Part shown: piece by piece, positions 15,814 through 24,854 of the stretch | How positions within the stretch are numbered: the stretch's first letter is position 1 | How the letters are laid out: each line of letters starts with the position of its first letter | The notes under the pieces: model-generated | Databases searched by the model: none | What the model was told of the DNA's origin: nothing | Seen by the model: only the letters and a program-made list of their open reading frames with translations | Translations under genes and position numbers: made by a program | Source: an uncultured Bacteroidales bacterium | GTDB lineage: Bacteria; Bacteroidota; Bacteroidia; Bacteroidales; P3 | Assembly (NCBI GenBank): GCA_900317955.1 | Contig: ONIP01000005.1 | Coordinates: 33,579-97,578, forward strand | DNA: 64,000 bases | Direction of reading: 5' to 3'

Positions 15814-16734
15814 TCAGTCGCCCTCTTGGAACAGGGAGAGCACTTGGCATACTTTTGTGTCGAGGGACTGGGTGCCGTCAATCCAGTGGATAGAGATGCC
15901 CTGCCTTTCCATGCGGCGGAACCAGGTCATCTGTCGCTTGGCGAAACGGCGAATGTCGGTGTAGAGTTTCTCGTACATCTCATCATAGGTACACTCACCA
16001 CGCAGGTAGCGGGTGACGTGGCGGTATTCCAAACCGTAGCGCAGCAGCCGTTCCTCTGGCACTCCGCTTTCAAGCAGCCCCTTTACCTCCTCTATCATAC
16101 TCTCTTGCAACCGCTGACGCAGGCGGATGCCTATGCGCTCTATAACCATCTCCCGCGGGAAGGCGACACCTACAATAATGTGCTCCACATCGGGCATGTG
16201 AGGATAGGCTTCGGGATGCTGCAAACGGTACTCTTGTATTTCAAGGGCGCGGAGCAGACGGTCGCGGGATTCTGTGTCGGTATGGTTGTGAAGTTTGATA
16301 TATCCGGCAAGGCGGGCGGTGAGCTCCTCGTCGGAAAAGGATTCCATGCGGCGACGGAAGTCGGGGTCGATCGGGGCGTCGGCCAATTGGTAGCCTTTGA
16401 CAACAGATTCTATATACATGCCCGTTCCCCCGCAGAGAATGGGCTGACGACCCCGCGACACAATATCGTTAAAGGAGGCGATGAAGTCGTTCATGAATTG
16501 GTAGACGTTGTATTCGTAGCCCGCGTCATGAATATCGATGAGGTGGTATGGGATGTCGGTGCCGTGGATGTGGTAGTCAGCAAGATCCTTGCCCGAACCG
16601 ATGTCCATGCCACGAAACACCTGCCGAGAGTCGGCACTTATAATCTCGCCGCCGAGCTGGTAAGCCAGTTCGGCGGCGAGACTTGTTTTGCCACAAGCCG
16701 TTGGGCCTGTAATGGTAAGAAGTTTAGTCGTCAA
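15814..16734 (-). CDS. miaA: tRNA dimethylallyltransferase
   Basis: Transfers a dimethylallyl group to N6 of A37 in tRNAs reading codons that begin with U. P-loop GPTACGKTSLA, the DSRQVFRGMDIGSGK motif and HLIDI are intact. I place the start at the TTG at 16734, giving 306 residues beginning MTTKLLTITGPTACGK, which matches where family members start and overlaps the upstream gene by only 11 bases. An ATG at 16797 would add a 21-residue low-complexity segment rich in N and S and a 74-base overlap; it remains possible. Confidence 0.9.
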   Translation of the reverse strand: MTTKLLTITGPTACGKTSLAAELAYQLGGEIISADSRQVFRGMDIGSGKDLADYHIHGTDIPYHLIDIHDAGYEYNVYQFMNDFIASFNDIVSRGRQPILCGGTGMYIESVVKGYQLADAPIDPDFRRRMESFSDEELTARLAGYIKLHNHTDTESRDRLLRALEIQEYRLQHPEAYPHMPDVEHIIVGVAFPREMVIERIGIRLRQRLQESMIEEVKGLLESGVPEERLLRYGLEYRHVTRYLRGECTYDEMYEKLYTDIRRFAKRQMTWFRRMERQGISIHWIDGTQSLDTKVCQVLSLFQEGD

Positions 16735-19498
16735 GGAAATAGAGTTTGCCTTGTTGTTTGTCGAATTCGTATTCGCCGAAGTCGGCAAGGGCTGCACGGT
16801 TGATGATGAATTTATAATCGATGCCCTTCACGACAATGACTTCGACATTGTATTGATGGTGCTGACCAATCTGGATTTCTTTGAAAACGAGTTTCGCACG
16901 GTCGAGGATGTTGCCCTCGGGGTCGAAGGCATGGTCGCGGTCGGGGAAGTCTTCTTTGTTGATGCGACGCTGGTAGAGCATATTCATGGCTTCCTCCCAT
17001 GAGATGGCAATGGGTTCTTTGTAGCGTTCATCGATAAGCATGGGCATTTGCATGCCGTTGATGATGGCTTGCACCTCGCCTTTCTGGGTGTTAATCATAG
17101 TGACGGGGATGGTGGCTTCGTCGTGGACGATGACAGCCACGTCGCGGTAGTTGGTGTCGACAGGAGCGTTGACCAAATCGATATAGGAGCCGTCTTCGTT
17201 TTGCTTGACAAGGGCAGTGTCGGAGGCCATGTTGTTGACGATGCGTTTAGAGACATAGTCGGAACGGAGGATTAAGAACTCGATACGGCGGTTGAGCTGG
17301 TGGGCGGCTTCCTGATGTTCGGGGGTTGGGAGGTCGTGGATATAGTCGCAGTCGAGGGTGGTGCCTGCTGAGAAGATGAAAGGTTTGCCGCCGACTTCGA
17401 TGTATACATCGCGGTCAAGGGTGCGGGGAACGCGTTCGGCATAGCCTTTAGCAACCATACGGTCGCGCTCAATGCCACGGCTGGCAAGGTAGTCTACGAC
17501 ACTTTGCGCACGACGCTGCGAGAGAGTATCGTTGGTGAGCCCGATGAAGGGACGGCAGTCGGTGTGGGCGCGTATTTCAACTACGATGTTGGGGTTGTTC
17601 ATCATAACAAGATAGAGATCCATGAGGGAGTCCATGAATTCCTCCTTGAGATCCCACTTGGAGAGGTCGTAGCGGATTTCGGGGAGGACAACGGGCTGCT
17701 GCGGCACAGGTTCCATGCGGAAGTTGTGGACAATCTCCTTGTCGACAGTGTAGCCCATGGTGCTTTCGGAACCTTCGAGACTGAAGTAGTCAACCTTGGA
17801 GAGATAGATTTTGTAGACCACTTGGCCATGCACCTGGCTGGTATTGAATTTGTAGAAGCCTTTTTTGTCGGTGTAGGTTTCGGCTTCGGAGCCGTCGGAA
17901 CCCACAATTTTGACTTTGCAGCCTTTGATAAGCTGCATGGATTTTTCGTCGCGGACAGTACCTTCAATCGAATACAGGAGGGGAGGCAGTTCGAACTTAT
18001 AAAGGTTCAGCGTCGGCAGAGGGATTTTCTTGCCTTTTTTGTCGGTATTTTTGTTGAGGGGGTCGTCGAAAGGACGGTTGCTTGAGAAATAACCACGTTC
18101 AAGCATGGGGTTGGCATCGCTTTCGGGGTAGTAGATGATAGACATTTCATCGTAGGAGGAGTTGATGGGGACGCCGAGGTTTTCGGGACGGGAGCAGATA
18201 CGCTTGCCGATACGGGTTTTGAAGATGTCGTAGCCACCGATGCCGGGTAGGCCGTTGGATGAGAAGTAGAGGTTGGAGTCGCCACGCAACACGGGAAAGG
18301 CTTCGCGACCCGGGGTGTTGACTACAGGACCCATGTTGACGGGCTTGCCGAAGTCGTCGGCCAGCGAAGGACGGGAGGCTTTCCAAATGTCGTAGTCACC
18401 TTCACCGCCCGGCATGTCAGAGCAGAAGTAGAGGGTCAGGCCGTCGCTTGAAATGGCTGGATAGAGGTAGTTGTAGTTGGTGTCGCCAAGATTGATGGCC
18501 ACAGGGGTTGCCCACTCGCCGGGAGCGAGTTCCTCTTGTTGCTGCTGTTCCTCGCTGTCGTTGTCCTTGTCTTTTTTGCCTTTCTTATCGTCTTTGGCGT
18601 TGTCTTTTTTACTTTTCTTTTTCTTAGTGTCTTTCTTGGGGGCTGATTTTTTGGCAGTTTTCTTTTTCTTGTCTACGGTAGAGGCTTTGGTGGTGGTGTA
18701 GATGGCGCAGCCGTGGGTTTCGTGTTCGACGATTTTACAGCGTGAGAAATAGATGGTGTTGCCGTCGGGTGAGAAGCAGGCTTCACCTTCGTTGCTCGAA
18801 GTGTTGATTTTGCCAGTGTTGTCGAACTGTGCGGGGACGTCGGTCCACTGACCGTTGCGGTCTTTGTAGACAGAATAGAGGGACGAATAGTTTTGTCCGG
18901 TCCAGACGTCCTTCCCTTCTTCTTCGTCGGCGCCATAGCGCGAGGAGGTGAATACGAGGGTGTTGGTATCGTCGCCGACAAAACGCATAGCCCAGTCATT
19001 GTAGTCGGTGTTCCAGTCGGCGAGTTTGGTGATTACATGACGGCTACGGTCGGCAGCCCAGCGGGTGACCTCGATAAGGGATTTTTTGCGTGAGGTACCT
19101 AATTTGTCACCGGGAACTAACTCGAGGTATTTGTCATAGTAGCTGTCGGCATCGTCGAATTTGCCATTAAAACGGCACATTTCAGCCATGTAGAAGTAAA
19201 GTTTCGGTTCCACAGTATAGTAGCCAGCCTGAATAAGACGGCGATACGTGTGTTCGGCTTTGGGGTAGTTATACATAAGACGGTAGCACTCGCCGATTTG
19301 GAAATAGAGGCGGTTCTTCTCGGCACGGTTGCCCGACACGCGGTCATAAGCCTTTTGGTAGCTTTCAAGAGCAAGGGTGTATTGCTTGTTCTTGAACTGT
19401 TGGTCGGCCTGAGCGGCGATGCTGTTTTGCGCCACAGCCATACCCGCACAAAGGACAGCCATAGCCAGTAGTACGATACCTTTTTTCAGTGTTTTCAT
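16724..19498 (-). CDS. PorE-like OmpA/beta-propeller/TPR protein
   Basis: A 924-residue exported protein with a signal peptide (about 1-24). Domains in order: TPR repeats (about 30-140), a PD40-type beta-propeller (about 170-510) interrupted by a lysine-rich insert (about 265-320, runs of KKK with D and E), a carboxypeptidase-regulatory-like domain (starting SIEGTVRDEKS), and an OmpA peptidoglycan-binding domain with HTDCRPF and LSQRRAQSVVDYL. This order is that of PorE, a T9SS component that anchors the machinery to peptidoglycan. A further 200 or so residues follow the OmpA domain and are unassigned. The T9SS-sorted M1 peptidase at 3565 shows the organism has the pathway. Confidence 0.75.
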   Translation of the reverse strand: MKTLKKGIVLLAMAVLCAGMAVAQNSIAAQADQQFKNKQYTLALESYQKAYDRVSGNRAEKNRLYFQIGECYRLMYNYPKAEHTYRRLIQAGYYTVEPKLYFYMAEMCRFNGKFDDADSYYDKYLELVPGDKLGTSRKKSLIEVTRWAADRSRHVITKLADWNTDYNDWAMRFVGDDTNTLVFTSSRYGADEEEGKDVWTGQNYSSLYSVYKDRNGQWTDVPAQFDNTGKINTSSNEGEACFSPDGNTIYFSRCKIVEHETHGCAIYTTTKASTVDKKKKTAKKSAPKKDTKKKKSKKDNAKDDKKGKKDKDNDSEEQQQQEELAPGEWATPVAINLGDTNYNYLYPAISSDGLTLYFCSDMPGGEGDYDIWKASRPSLADDFGKPVNMGPVVNTPGREAFPVLRGDSNLYFSSNGLPGIGGYDIFKTRIGKRICSRPENLGVPINSSYDEMSIIYYPESDANPMLERGYFSSNRPFDDPLNKNTDKKGKKIPLPTLNLYKFELPPLLYSIEGTVRDEKSMQLIKGCKVKIVGSDGSEAETYTDKKGFYKFNTSQVHGQVVYKIYLSKVDYFSLEGSESTMGYTVDKEIVHNFRMEPVPQQPVVLPEIRYDLSKWDLKEEFMDSLMDLYLVMMNNPNIVVEIRAHTDCRPFIGLTNDTLSQRRAQSVVDYLASRGIERDRMVAKGYAERVPRTLDRDVYIEVGGKPFIFSAGTTLDCDYIHDLPTPEHQEAAHQLNRRIEFLILRSDYVSKRIVNNMASDTALVKQNEDGSYIDLVNAPVDTNYRDVAVIVHDEATIPVTMINTQKGEVQAIINGMQMPMLIDERYKEPIAISWEEAMNMLYQRRINKEDFPDRDHAFDPEGNILDRAKLVFKEIQIGQHHQYNVEVIVVKGIDYKFIINRAALADFGEYEFDKQQGKLYFLDD

Positions 19499-19645
19499 AT
19501 ATATATTTTTATTTTACTCTAAAGTGCATTATACTAATACTTAGCACATTGTGCCGACATGGATGGCGAACACAACATACCAAATTAATGTGCTAAATTA
19601 CACATTTTTTTTGACATAAGTAAAAAAAAGTGTCTCTCTGTATAA

Positions 19646-20842
19646 TTATCTATGTGTTTCTGCCTTGAAGTCAGGATAAATGAGGTAGCGTTGGCGGATG
19701 GTTTTGAAGCGGTTGAGCTCCGGTTGCCATGAGGCGCGGATTTCTGCTTCGGAGAGCCCTTGTTCCAACTGCCTGCGGAGGAGGTTGGTGCCAGCCAGTT
19801 TCTCGAAAAAGTTGTTTCTGAGAAAGAATTTTCCTTTTTTCACACGACGGTACATTGCCATTAGATATTTGAGGCTGAATGCCGCAGGAGCCGGCTCGTT
19901 TCTGAGGTCGAGGGTGTCGGTGCCTGAAATGACCCATTCGAAAGGGAAGTCGGTGCCCCGTCCAACGCCGCAATGGGTGCCCTCGAAAAGACAGAGACTG
20001 GGATAGAGGGCTATGGCATGGGCGTTGCGCAGATTGGGAGATGGCGGCAGGGGCAGCTCATAACCTATACTGTCGCGACGGTAGCCCTGCATCGGGACAA
20101 CAGTGAGATTGCATTCAAGACCACCTGCCAGCCAATGTTCGCCATTAACCATTTGGGCATATTCACCGATAGTCATGCCGTAAACGATGGGCACAGGGTG
20201 TATCCCCACAAAGGAACGGTAATGGGCAGTGTCCAGCACGGGACCGTCGATGTAATGACCATTGGGATTGGGACGGTCGAGGACAATGAGCGGGATGCCA
20301 GCTTCGGCACAAGCATCCATCACATAGTGGAGGGTGGAGAGATAGGTGTAGAAACGGCAGCCCACATCCTGTAGGTCGAACAGCACCACATCCACATCCT
20401 CCATCTGCTTGGGCGTGGGCTTCTTGTTTTTGCCGTAGAGAGAGATGATGGGAAGACCCGTCTGCGGGTCTTTGCTGTCGGACACTTTAGCCCCCGCCGC
20501 CGCTGTCCCGCGGAAACCGTGTTCGGGGCAGAATATCTTGGTGACACGAACGCCTTGGGAAAGAAGGGTGTCCACTAAATGGGTGTTGCCCACGAGAGAG
20601 GTTTGGTTGGCCACCACAGCGACATTCCCGGCATAAAAATACTTTTCGGCAAAAACACACGCTCCACTATCCCGGTATCTGGAAATACAATCCATCATCA
20701 TCTCAGAACCTGTATAGAAAGGTTCGACGGGATGATAATGCACGAAACCGGCCACTTGGGAACCCGGCTGTGCGTGGCATGAAGAGAACAATTGCGATAT
20801 TATCGCAACAAGCAGAACCAGCCTATGCGCCAGCCGTTTCAA
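19646..20842 (-). CDS. DUF1343 lipoprotein, NamZ-like exo-beta-N-acetylmuramidase
   Basis: A 398-residue lipoprotein with lipobox LFSSC (C22). The DUF1343 core is clear: VVANQTSLVG, FCPEHGFRGTAAAG, LPIISLYGKNKKPT, DVVLFDLQDVGCRFYTY and LDRPNPNGHYIDG. Characterised members (NamZ) remove MurNAc from the non-reducing end of peptidoglycan fragments, so a role in cell-wall recycling is likely. It is 17 bases downstream of dut. Confidence 0.88.
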   Translation of the reverse strand: MKRLAHRLVLLVAIISQLFSSCHAQPGSQVAGFVHYHPVEPFYTGSEMMMDCISRYRDSGACVFAEKYFYAGNVAVVANQTSLVGNTHLVDTLLSQGVRVTKIFCPEHGFRGTAAAGAKVSDSKDPQTGLPIISLYGKNKKPTPKQMEDVDVVLFDLQDVGCRFYTYLSTLHYVMDACAEAGIPLIVLDRPNPNGHYIDGPVLDTAHYRSFVGIHPVPIVYGMTIGEYAQMVNGEHWLAGGLECNLTVVPMQGYRRDSIGYELPLPPSPNLRNAHAIALYPSLCLFEGTHCGVGRGTDFPFEWVISGTDTLDLRNEPAPAAFSLKYLMAMYRRVKKGKFFLRNNFFEKLAGTNLLRRQLEQGLSEAEIRASWQPELNRFKTIRQRYLIYPDFKAETHR

Positions 20843-20859
20843 TTTTCAACTTTCATTTT

Positions 20860-21297
20860 TCAATTCTTCCCCGTGTGTCCGAAGCCGCCGCTGCCGCGCT
20901 CGGTGTCCGACAGCTCTTCCACCTGTATAATCTCAGCCTGCTCGTGGCGGGCAATAATCATCTGGGCGATACGCTCGCCGTCGTTGATGACAAAGTCTTC
21001 CTGCGAGAGGTTGATGAGGATGACGCATATCTCACCCCGGTAGTCAGCATCGATGGTTCCCGGCGAGTTGAGCACAGTAATGCCTTTCTTCAGAGCCAAG
21101 CCGCTGCGAGGGCGCACCTGTGCCTCATAGCCTGCGGGCAGCTCCATGAAAAGGCCCGTCTTCACCAAACCGCGTTCCATGGGCTTCAAGATGACAGGTC
21201 CTTCGGGCAAAAAGGCCCGCAAATCCATGCCGGCCGACTGCGAGGTCTCATAGCGCGGCAGCGGGTGGTGGCTGGTGTTTCTAATCTTGATTTGCAT
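20860..21297 (-). CDS. dut: Deoxyuridine 5'-triphosphate nucleotidohydrolase
   Basis: A 145-residue trimeric dUTPase, hydrolysing dUTP to dUMP and pyrophosphate and so keeping uracil out of DNA. All five motifs are visible: AGMDLRA (1), RPRSGLALK (2), [10 protein letters not shown] (3), GERIAQMI (4) and [10 protein letters not shown] (5). Length is typical. It lies between clpP and the NamZ-like gene, 25 bases after clpP, so co-transcription is likely. Confidence 0.97.
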   Translation of the reverse strand: MQIKIRNTSHHPLPRYETSQSAGMDLRAFLPEGPVILKPMERGLVKTGLFMELPAGYEAQVRPRSGLALKKGITVLNSPGTIDADYRGEICVILINLSQEDFVINDGERIAQMIIARHEQAEIIQVEELSDTERGSGGFGHTGKN

Positions 21298-21322
21298 AGG
21301 GTTTCTCGTTCAACTAGTTTAA

Positions 21323-21988
21323 CTAGTTCTTTTTAGTTAATACCTCATCTATCATGCCGTAGGCCTTGGCCTCCTCGGCAGTGAACCAATGGTCGCGGTC
21401 GCTGTCTTTCTCCACCTGCTCGAAGGGTTGACCACTGTGGGTGGCGATAATCTCGTAGAGTTCCTTCTTCAGTTTGAGGATTTCGCGGACGGTAATCTCC
21501 ATGTCCGTGGCCTGGCCGTCGGCACCTCCCATGGGTTGGTGAATCATCACACGGGCGTGGGGCAGGGCGCAACGCATACCCTTCTCGCCGGCACAAAGCA
21601 GCACGCTTGCCATCGAGGCGGCAAGACCCGTGCAGATGGTTGCAATCTTAGGCTGGATATACTGCATGGTGTCGTAGATTCCCAAACCTGCATAGACTGA
21701 GCCTCCAGGAGAGTTGAGGTAAATCTGTATGTCCTTTTCGCTGTCGACACTCTCGAGGAATAGGAGTTGAGCCTGGATGACGTTGGCTGTGTAGTCGTCG
21801 ATTGCAGTGCCAAGGAAGATGATGCGGTCCATCATCAAACGGCTGAAGACGTCCATCTGAGCCACGTTAAGCTGGCGTTCCTCCACAATATAGGGGGTCA
21901 GTGAGTTGTTGATTGCCGAAGTGTACTTGGCATAAGTGGTGCTGCTGATGCCACGGTGTTTGGTGGCGTATTTTTCAAATTCTGTCAT
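21323..21988 (-). CDS. clpP: ATP-dependent Clp protease proteolytic subunit
   Basis: A 221-residue serine protease subunit. The catalytic Ser is in TGLAASMASVLL, His in RVMIHQPMGG, and the Asp follows in the C-terminal third. It forms a tetradecamer that degrades proteins unfolded by ClpX or ClpC. The family's IYLNSPGGSVYAGLGIYD motif is intact. The gene ends with TAG, showing that the organism uses UAG as a normal stop. Confidence 0.97.
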   Translation of the reverse strand: MTEFEKYATKHRGISSTTYAKYTSAINNSLTPYIVEERQLNVAQMDVFSRLMMDRIIFLGTAIDDYTANVIQAQLLFLESVDSEKDIQIYLNSPGGSVYAGLGIYDTMQYIQPKIATICTGLAASMASVLLCAGEKGMRCALPHARVMIHQPMGGADGQATDMEITVREILKLKKELYEIIATHSGQPFEQVEKDSDRDHWFTAEEAKAYGMIDEVLTKKN

Positions 21989-22077
21989 ATAATCTTGTTT
22001 TCTTTTCTTGATGGACAGGTAACGTCAAAGGAGCAATAAAATTGCCCTGAACTACAAAAAAAACTGATGAATAATAA

Positions 22078-22121
22078 AAGTGAAAATTGTTGCCATGAGT
22101 TGCGGCAGACATTTTTCACTT
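22078..22121 (-). terminator. Intrinsic terminator after trmD
   Basis: AAGTGAAAA (22078-22086) pairs with TTTTTCACTT (22112-22121), with additional inner pairing of TGCC and GGCA. On the minus strand the hairpin is followed by TTTTATT. It starts right at the trmD stop. Confidence 0.65.
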
Positions 22122-22122
22122 C

Positions 22123-22797
22123 TCACTTAAGAAGTCCCGGACGGCGCTTGCGTGTGCGCTCGATAGCTTGTTCCATACGCCATTGTTCAATCTTGGCATG
22201 ATTGCCGCTCAACAGCACGTCCGGCACTCGCCATCCACGGAATTCAGGCGGGCGGGTGTATTCAGGAGGGGCTACAAGCCCGTCCTGGAAGGAATCACCA
22301 AGAGCCGACTGCTCATCACCGATGACACCGGGGATTAGGCGTATCACGGTGTCGGCGATGACCGCAGCGGCGAGTTCGCCTCCAGTAAGGACGTAATCGC
22401 CGATGGAGATTTCCATGGTGATGAAGTGTTCGCGGATGCGCTCGTCAACACCTTTGTAGTGTCCGCAAAGAATCATAAGGTTTTCCTTCAGTGAGAGTGT
22501 GTTGGCCATCGGTTGCGAAAGCATCTCACCATCGGGGGCGGTATAGATTATTTCGTCGTAGTTACGTTGTTTTTTCAACTCCTCGATACAGTTGGCCAGA
22601 GGTTCCACTGCCATCACCATGCCTGCCCCACCACCGTAGGGGTAGTCGTCGACACTGCCATACCGCGACAGGGAATAGTCGTGGAGGTTGTGGAAGACCA
22701 CTTCCACAATGCCTTTCTTTTGAGCCCTGCTGATTATGGACTCTTCGAAAAACATGGACATCATGTTAGGGAACAGAGTGAGAATGTCGAGACGCAT
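22123..22797 (-). CDS. trmD: tRNA (guanine-N1-)-methyltransferase
   Basis: A 224-residue SPOUT enzyme that methylates G37 of tRNAs reading CNN and GGG-type codons, preventing +1 frameshifts. Motifs [23 protein letters not shown] and [11 protein letters not shown] (the knotted SAM site) and [11 protein letters not shown] are intact. It starts 36 bases after the M23 peptidase gene and is followed by a terminator. In many bacteria trmD sits with rplS or rimM; here it does not. Confidence 0.97.
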   Translation of the reverse strand: MRLDILTLFPNMMSMFFEESIISRAQKKGIVEVVFHNLHDYSLSRYGSVDDYPYGGGAGMVMAVEPLANCIEELKKQRNYDEIIYTAPDGEMLSQPMANTLSLKENLMILCGHYKGVDERIREHFITMEISIGDYVLTGGELAAAVIADTVIRLIPGVIGDEQSALGDSFQDGLVAPPEYTRPPEFRGWRVPDVLLSGNHAKIEQWRMEQAIERTRKRRPGLLK

Positions 22798-22833
22798 GTT
22801 CTAAATAAGTGAAGGTGATATGATGGCAGTTGA

Positions 22834-24039
22834 CTAACGGATACGTATGGTACGGCCGGGCTTGAGAACAGAGGTTTCTTTAAGGCCGTTGAGTTGGCAC
22901 AGTTTCTTGACCGTGGTACCGTTACGCTTGGCAATACGGCTGAGGGTGTCGCCGGTACGGATTTTGTAAGTTTTTCCACCGTTGCTGTAATTGCCGACCC
23001 GTGATTTGGGACTTTGATTAGAATAGCCACGTTTGGCCACCTTGCGGAACGAGTCTTTGGTGAGGTGGAGCATGGGCTTAATCAAGGTACGGGTTTCGCA
23101 ACTAATGACATCTTCGGGATTGATGGCATTGCCGTTGTAACGGATTTCGAAATGGAGATGGCTGCCGCGGGAGCGACCGGTGTTGCCGCAAAGACCTATC
23201 TCCTCGCCTGCACGGACGCGGGTGCCGGGTGCTACATGACGTTTGGAAAGGTGGGCATAATAGGTCTCAAGTCCGTTGTCGTGGCGGATAACAATGAGGT
23301 GGCCATAAGAGCGGTTGTATTTAGAGAAGCGAACCACGCCGTCGAAAGCAGCATAGATGGGTTCGCCCGTAGGCATGGCGAGGTCGAGACCATAGTGGAA
23401 ACGGCGACGGCGAGGACCGAAATGCGAGGTGGCACGGGAATACTCAGGCGTTGGGAAGACGAAAAACTTGCCATGCTCGGCATCGGTAAGTTTTAGGTCG
23501 ATGGGCTCCATGTCGGAGATGTCCATCTTGAGCGTATGGACAAGCGAGGAATCGCCTGCTATAAGAATGTCTTCTTCGCTGTCAGTACCAGGGTCGTCAT
23601 GTTGAGAGAAGGCGGAATGGGGTGTGACAATGCCCATATTCTCCTCGTAGTCGACTTCTTCCTGCTGGTCATCGCGGTTTTTGAGCGCATTTTTCTTGTC
23701 AAGAGTCTCGTTGTCTTTGTCCTGCGGATTCTCGTCAAAGAAATAGGGTTCTTGATTGGAGGGCTTTGTCTCGACATCATCTGCTACGTCGACGGTGTCG
23801 TTATTGACTTTTTTCTTAGGTTTTCGCAGACCGTAAGGTTCGGTGCGAACACCGGAATATTCATCGCCGGGGTCGCGCGTTTTTACTACTTTGTTGTGTT
23901 TGATTTGCCCACCTTGGGTATTGGCATACACCCGGGGCTTGTTCTTGTTCTGTTTTGCATTAGGACGATCCTGAGCAGATACAAAAATAGGAGATACTGA
24001 CAACAGAATCAATATGATATAAGATAGGCACTTTTTCAT
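22834..24039 (-). CDS. M23 peptidase with C-terminal LysM domain
   Basis: A 401-residue exported cell-wall hydrolase. I start it at the ATG at 24039, which gives a proper signal peptide (MKKCLSY to VSAQ); an upstream in-frame start would add 18 residues ahead of it. A long charged linker (about 25-190, acidic and Q/N rich) precedes the M23 domain: HYGLD (zinc ligands H and D) and the HLHFEI motif are present, with GNTGRSRGSHLHFE typical of active LytM enzymes. The C-terminal 45 residues are a LysM (YKIRTGDTLSRIAKRNG) that binds glycan. It probably cleaves peptidoglycan crosslinks during growth or division. Confidence 0.92.
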   Translation of the reverse strand: MKKCLSYIILILLSVSPIFVSAQDRPNAKQNKNKPRVYANTQGGQIKHNKVVKTRDPGDEYSGVRTEPYGLRKPKKKVNNDTVDVADDVETKPSNQEPYFFDENPQDKDNETLDKKNALKNRDDQQEEVDYEENMGIVTPHSAFSQHDDPGTDSEEDILIAGDSSLVHTLKMDISDMEPIDLKLTDAEHGKFFVFPTPEYSRATSHFGPRRRRFHYGLDLAMPTGEPIYAAFDGVVRFSKYNRSYGHLIVIRHDNGLETYYAHLSKRHVAPGTRVRAGEEIGLCGNTGRSRGSHLHFEIRYNGNAINPEDVISCETRTLIKPMLHLTKDSFRKVAKRGYSNQSPKSRVGNYSNGGKTYKIRTGDTLSRIAKRNGTTVKKLCQLNGLKETSVLKPGRTIRIR

Positions 24040-24049
24040 AACAATGATG

Positions 24050-24079
24050 CAAAGATACAGAAAAAAATGCAAACGGCAA
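24050..24079 (-). promoter_or_regulatory. Promoter of the M23 peptidase-trmD unit
   Basis: On the minus strand TTTG (24076-24079), an 18-base spacer and TATCTTTG (24050-24057). The -7 box lies only ten bases before the chosen ATG, so the mRNA would have a leader of a few bases at most. Confidence 0.6.
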
Positions 24080-24194
24080 AATTTATCAACCAAGTATCAC
24101 CATTTCAGTCATATAGAACATTATCACAGTAACAACAGCCTATACAGATGGATAAGACGCAATGTCAACATACTTGGATAGTAGGGGGAAACGC

Positions 24195-24746
24195 TTATAA
24201 ATCACGCATTTCCTGTTTCAAAAACTCCAATGCGGGAGCCGTTGGCTGGTTTCCGTTGGCAACGGTGGCAAAGATAGTGCTTGCCAGACGGGCGGGGTCG
24301 GCATCGGCTGGCACCGTGATGGCTGCGGAGTTAATCACACCCACCATCTCGTCTTTGGCGCTTCGGATACGGTTCCATGCCTCGGAGGAGAGGTAGACTT
24401 GCTGGCTGAGGTTGTGCTCCCATTCGTCGCGGATAGTTTTGGTCATGACTCCTTGGAGCAACTTGGTGTCCATGCCAGGCTGGTAGCAGCGCAGCACGAG
24501 ACTTTCCGGTGAGATACGCTCGAGAAAGAGAGCCATGCGCTCGTATGCCTGTAAACGGATGGGGGTGACCAGTTTCACCGCTTCACGATGTTCGTCCACC
24601 CGCATCTGTAGCATCTGCATTTTCTGCTGATTGTCGAAATAACGCTTGGTGATACGGAAAAAGATGTATCCAGCCAAAGCCAACGTGGCCAAGACCGCCA
24701 CCAAAGCACTGAGGAAAGCAATGAGAAATATCTTCATATTAGTCAA
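24195..24746 (-). CDS. Membrane-anchored helical protein
   Basis: A 183-residue protein with one N-terminal membrane helix (about residues 5-28), a following coiled-coil-like segment (KRYFDNQQKMQMLQMRVDEH) and a helical soluble domain containing LVTPIRLQAYERMALFLERI. I recognise it as a type conserved in Bacteroidales but know no function. A second ATG three codons in (24737) is equally plausible as start. It stands alone between lepA and the M23 gene on the same strand. Confidence 0.7.
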   Translation of the reverse strand: MTNMKIFLIAFLSALVAVLATLALAGYIFFRITKRYFDNQQKMQMLQMRVDEHREAVKLVTPIRLQAYERMALFLERISPESLVLRCYQPGMDTKLLQGVMTKTIRDEWEHNLSQQVYLSSEAWNRIRSAKDEMVGVINSAAITVPADADPARLASTIFATVANGNQPTAPALEFLKQEMRDL

Positions 24747-24854
24747 CTATAATATCAATTAATAATAACGATAACATTCTGTAAAAAACTACAATGGATT
24801 GCTACAGGAATAATGTAGTATTTATACTTTATTTCATTTTATCATGAATAAAAC

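Noticed and set aside
15826..16803. Long plus-strand open frame opposite miaA
   Set aside because: It mirrors a clearly real enzyme on the other strand, has no recognisable domain and no promoter; an antisense shadow of a GC-rich gene.
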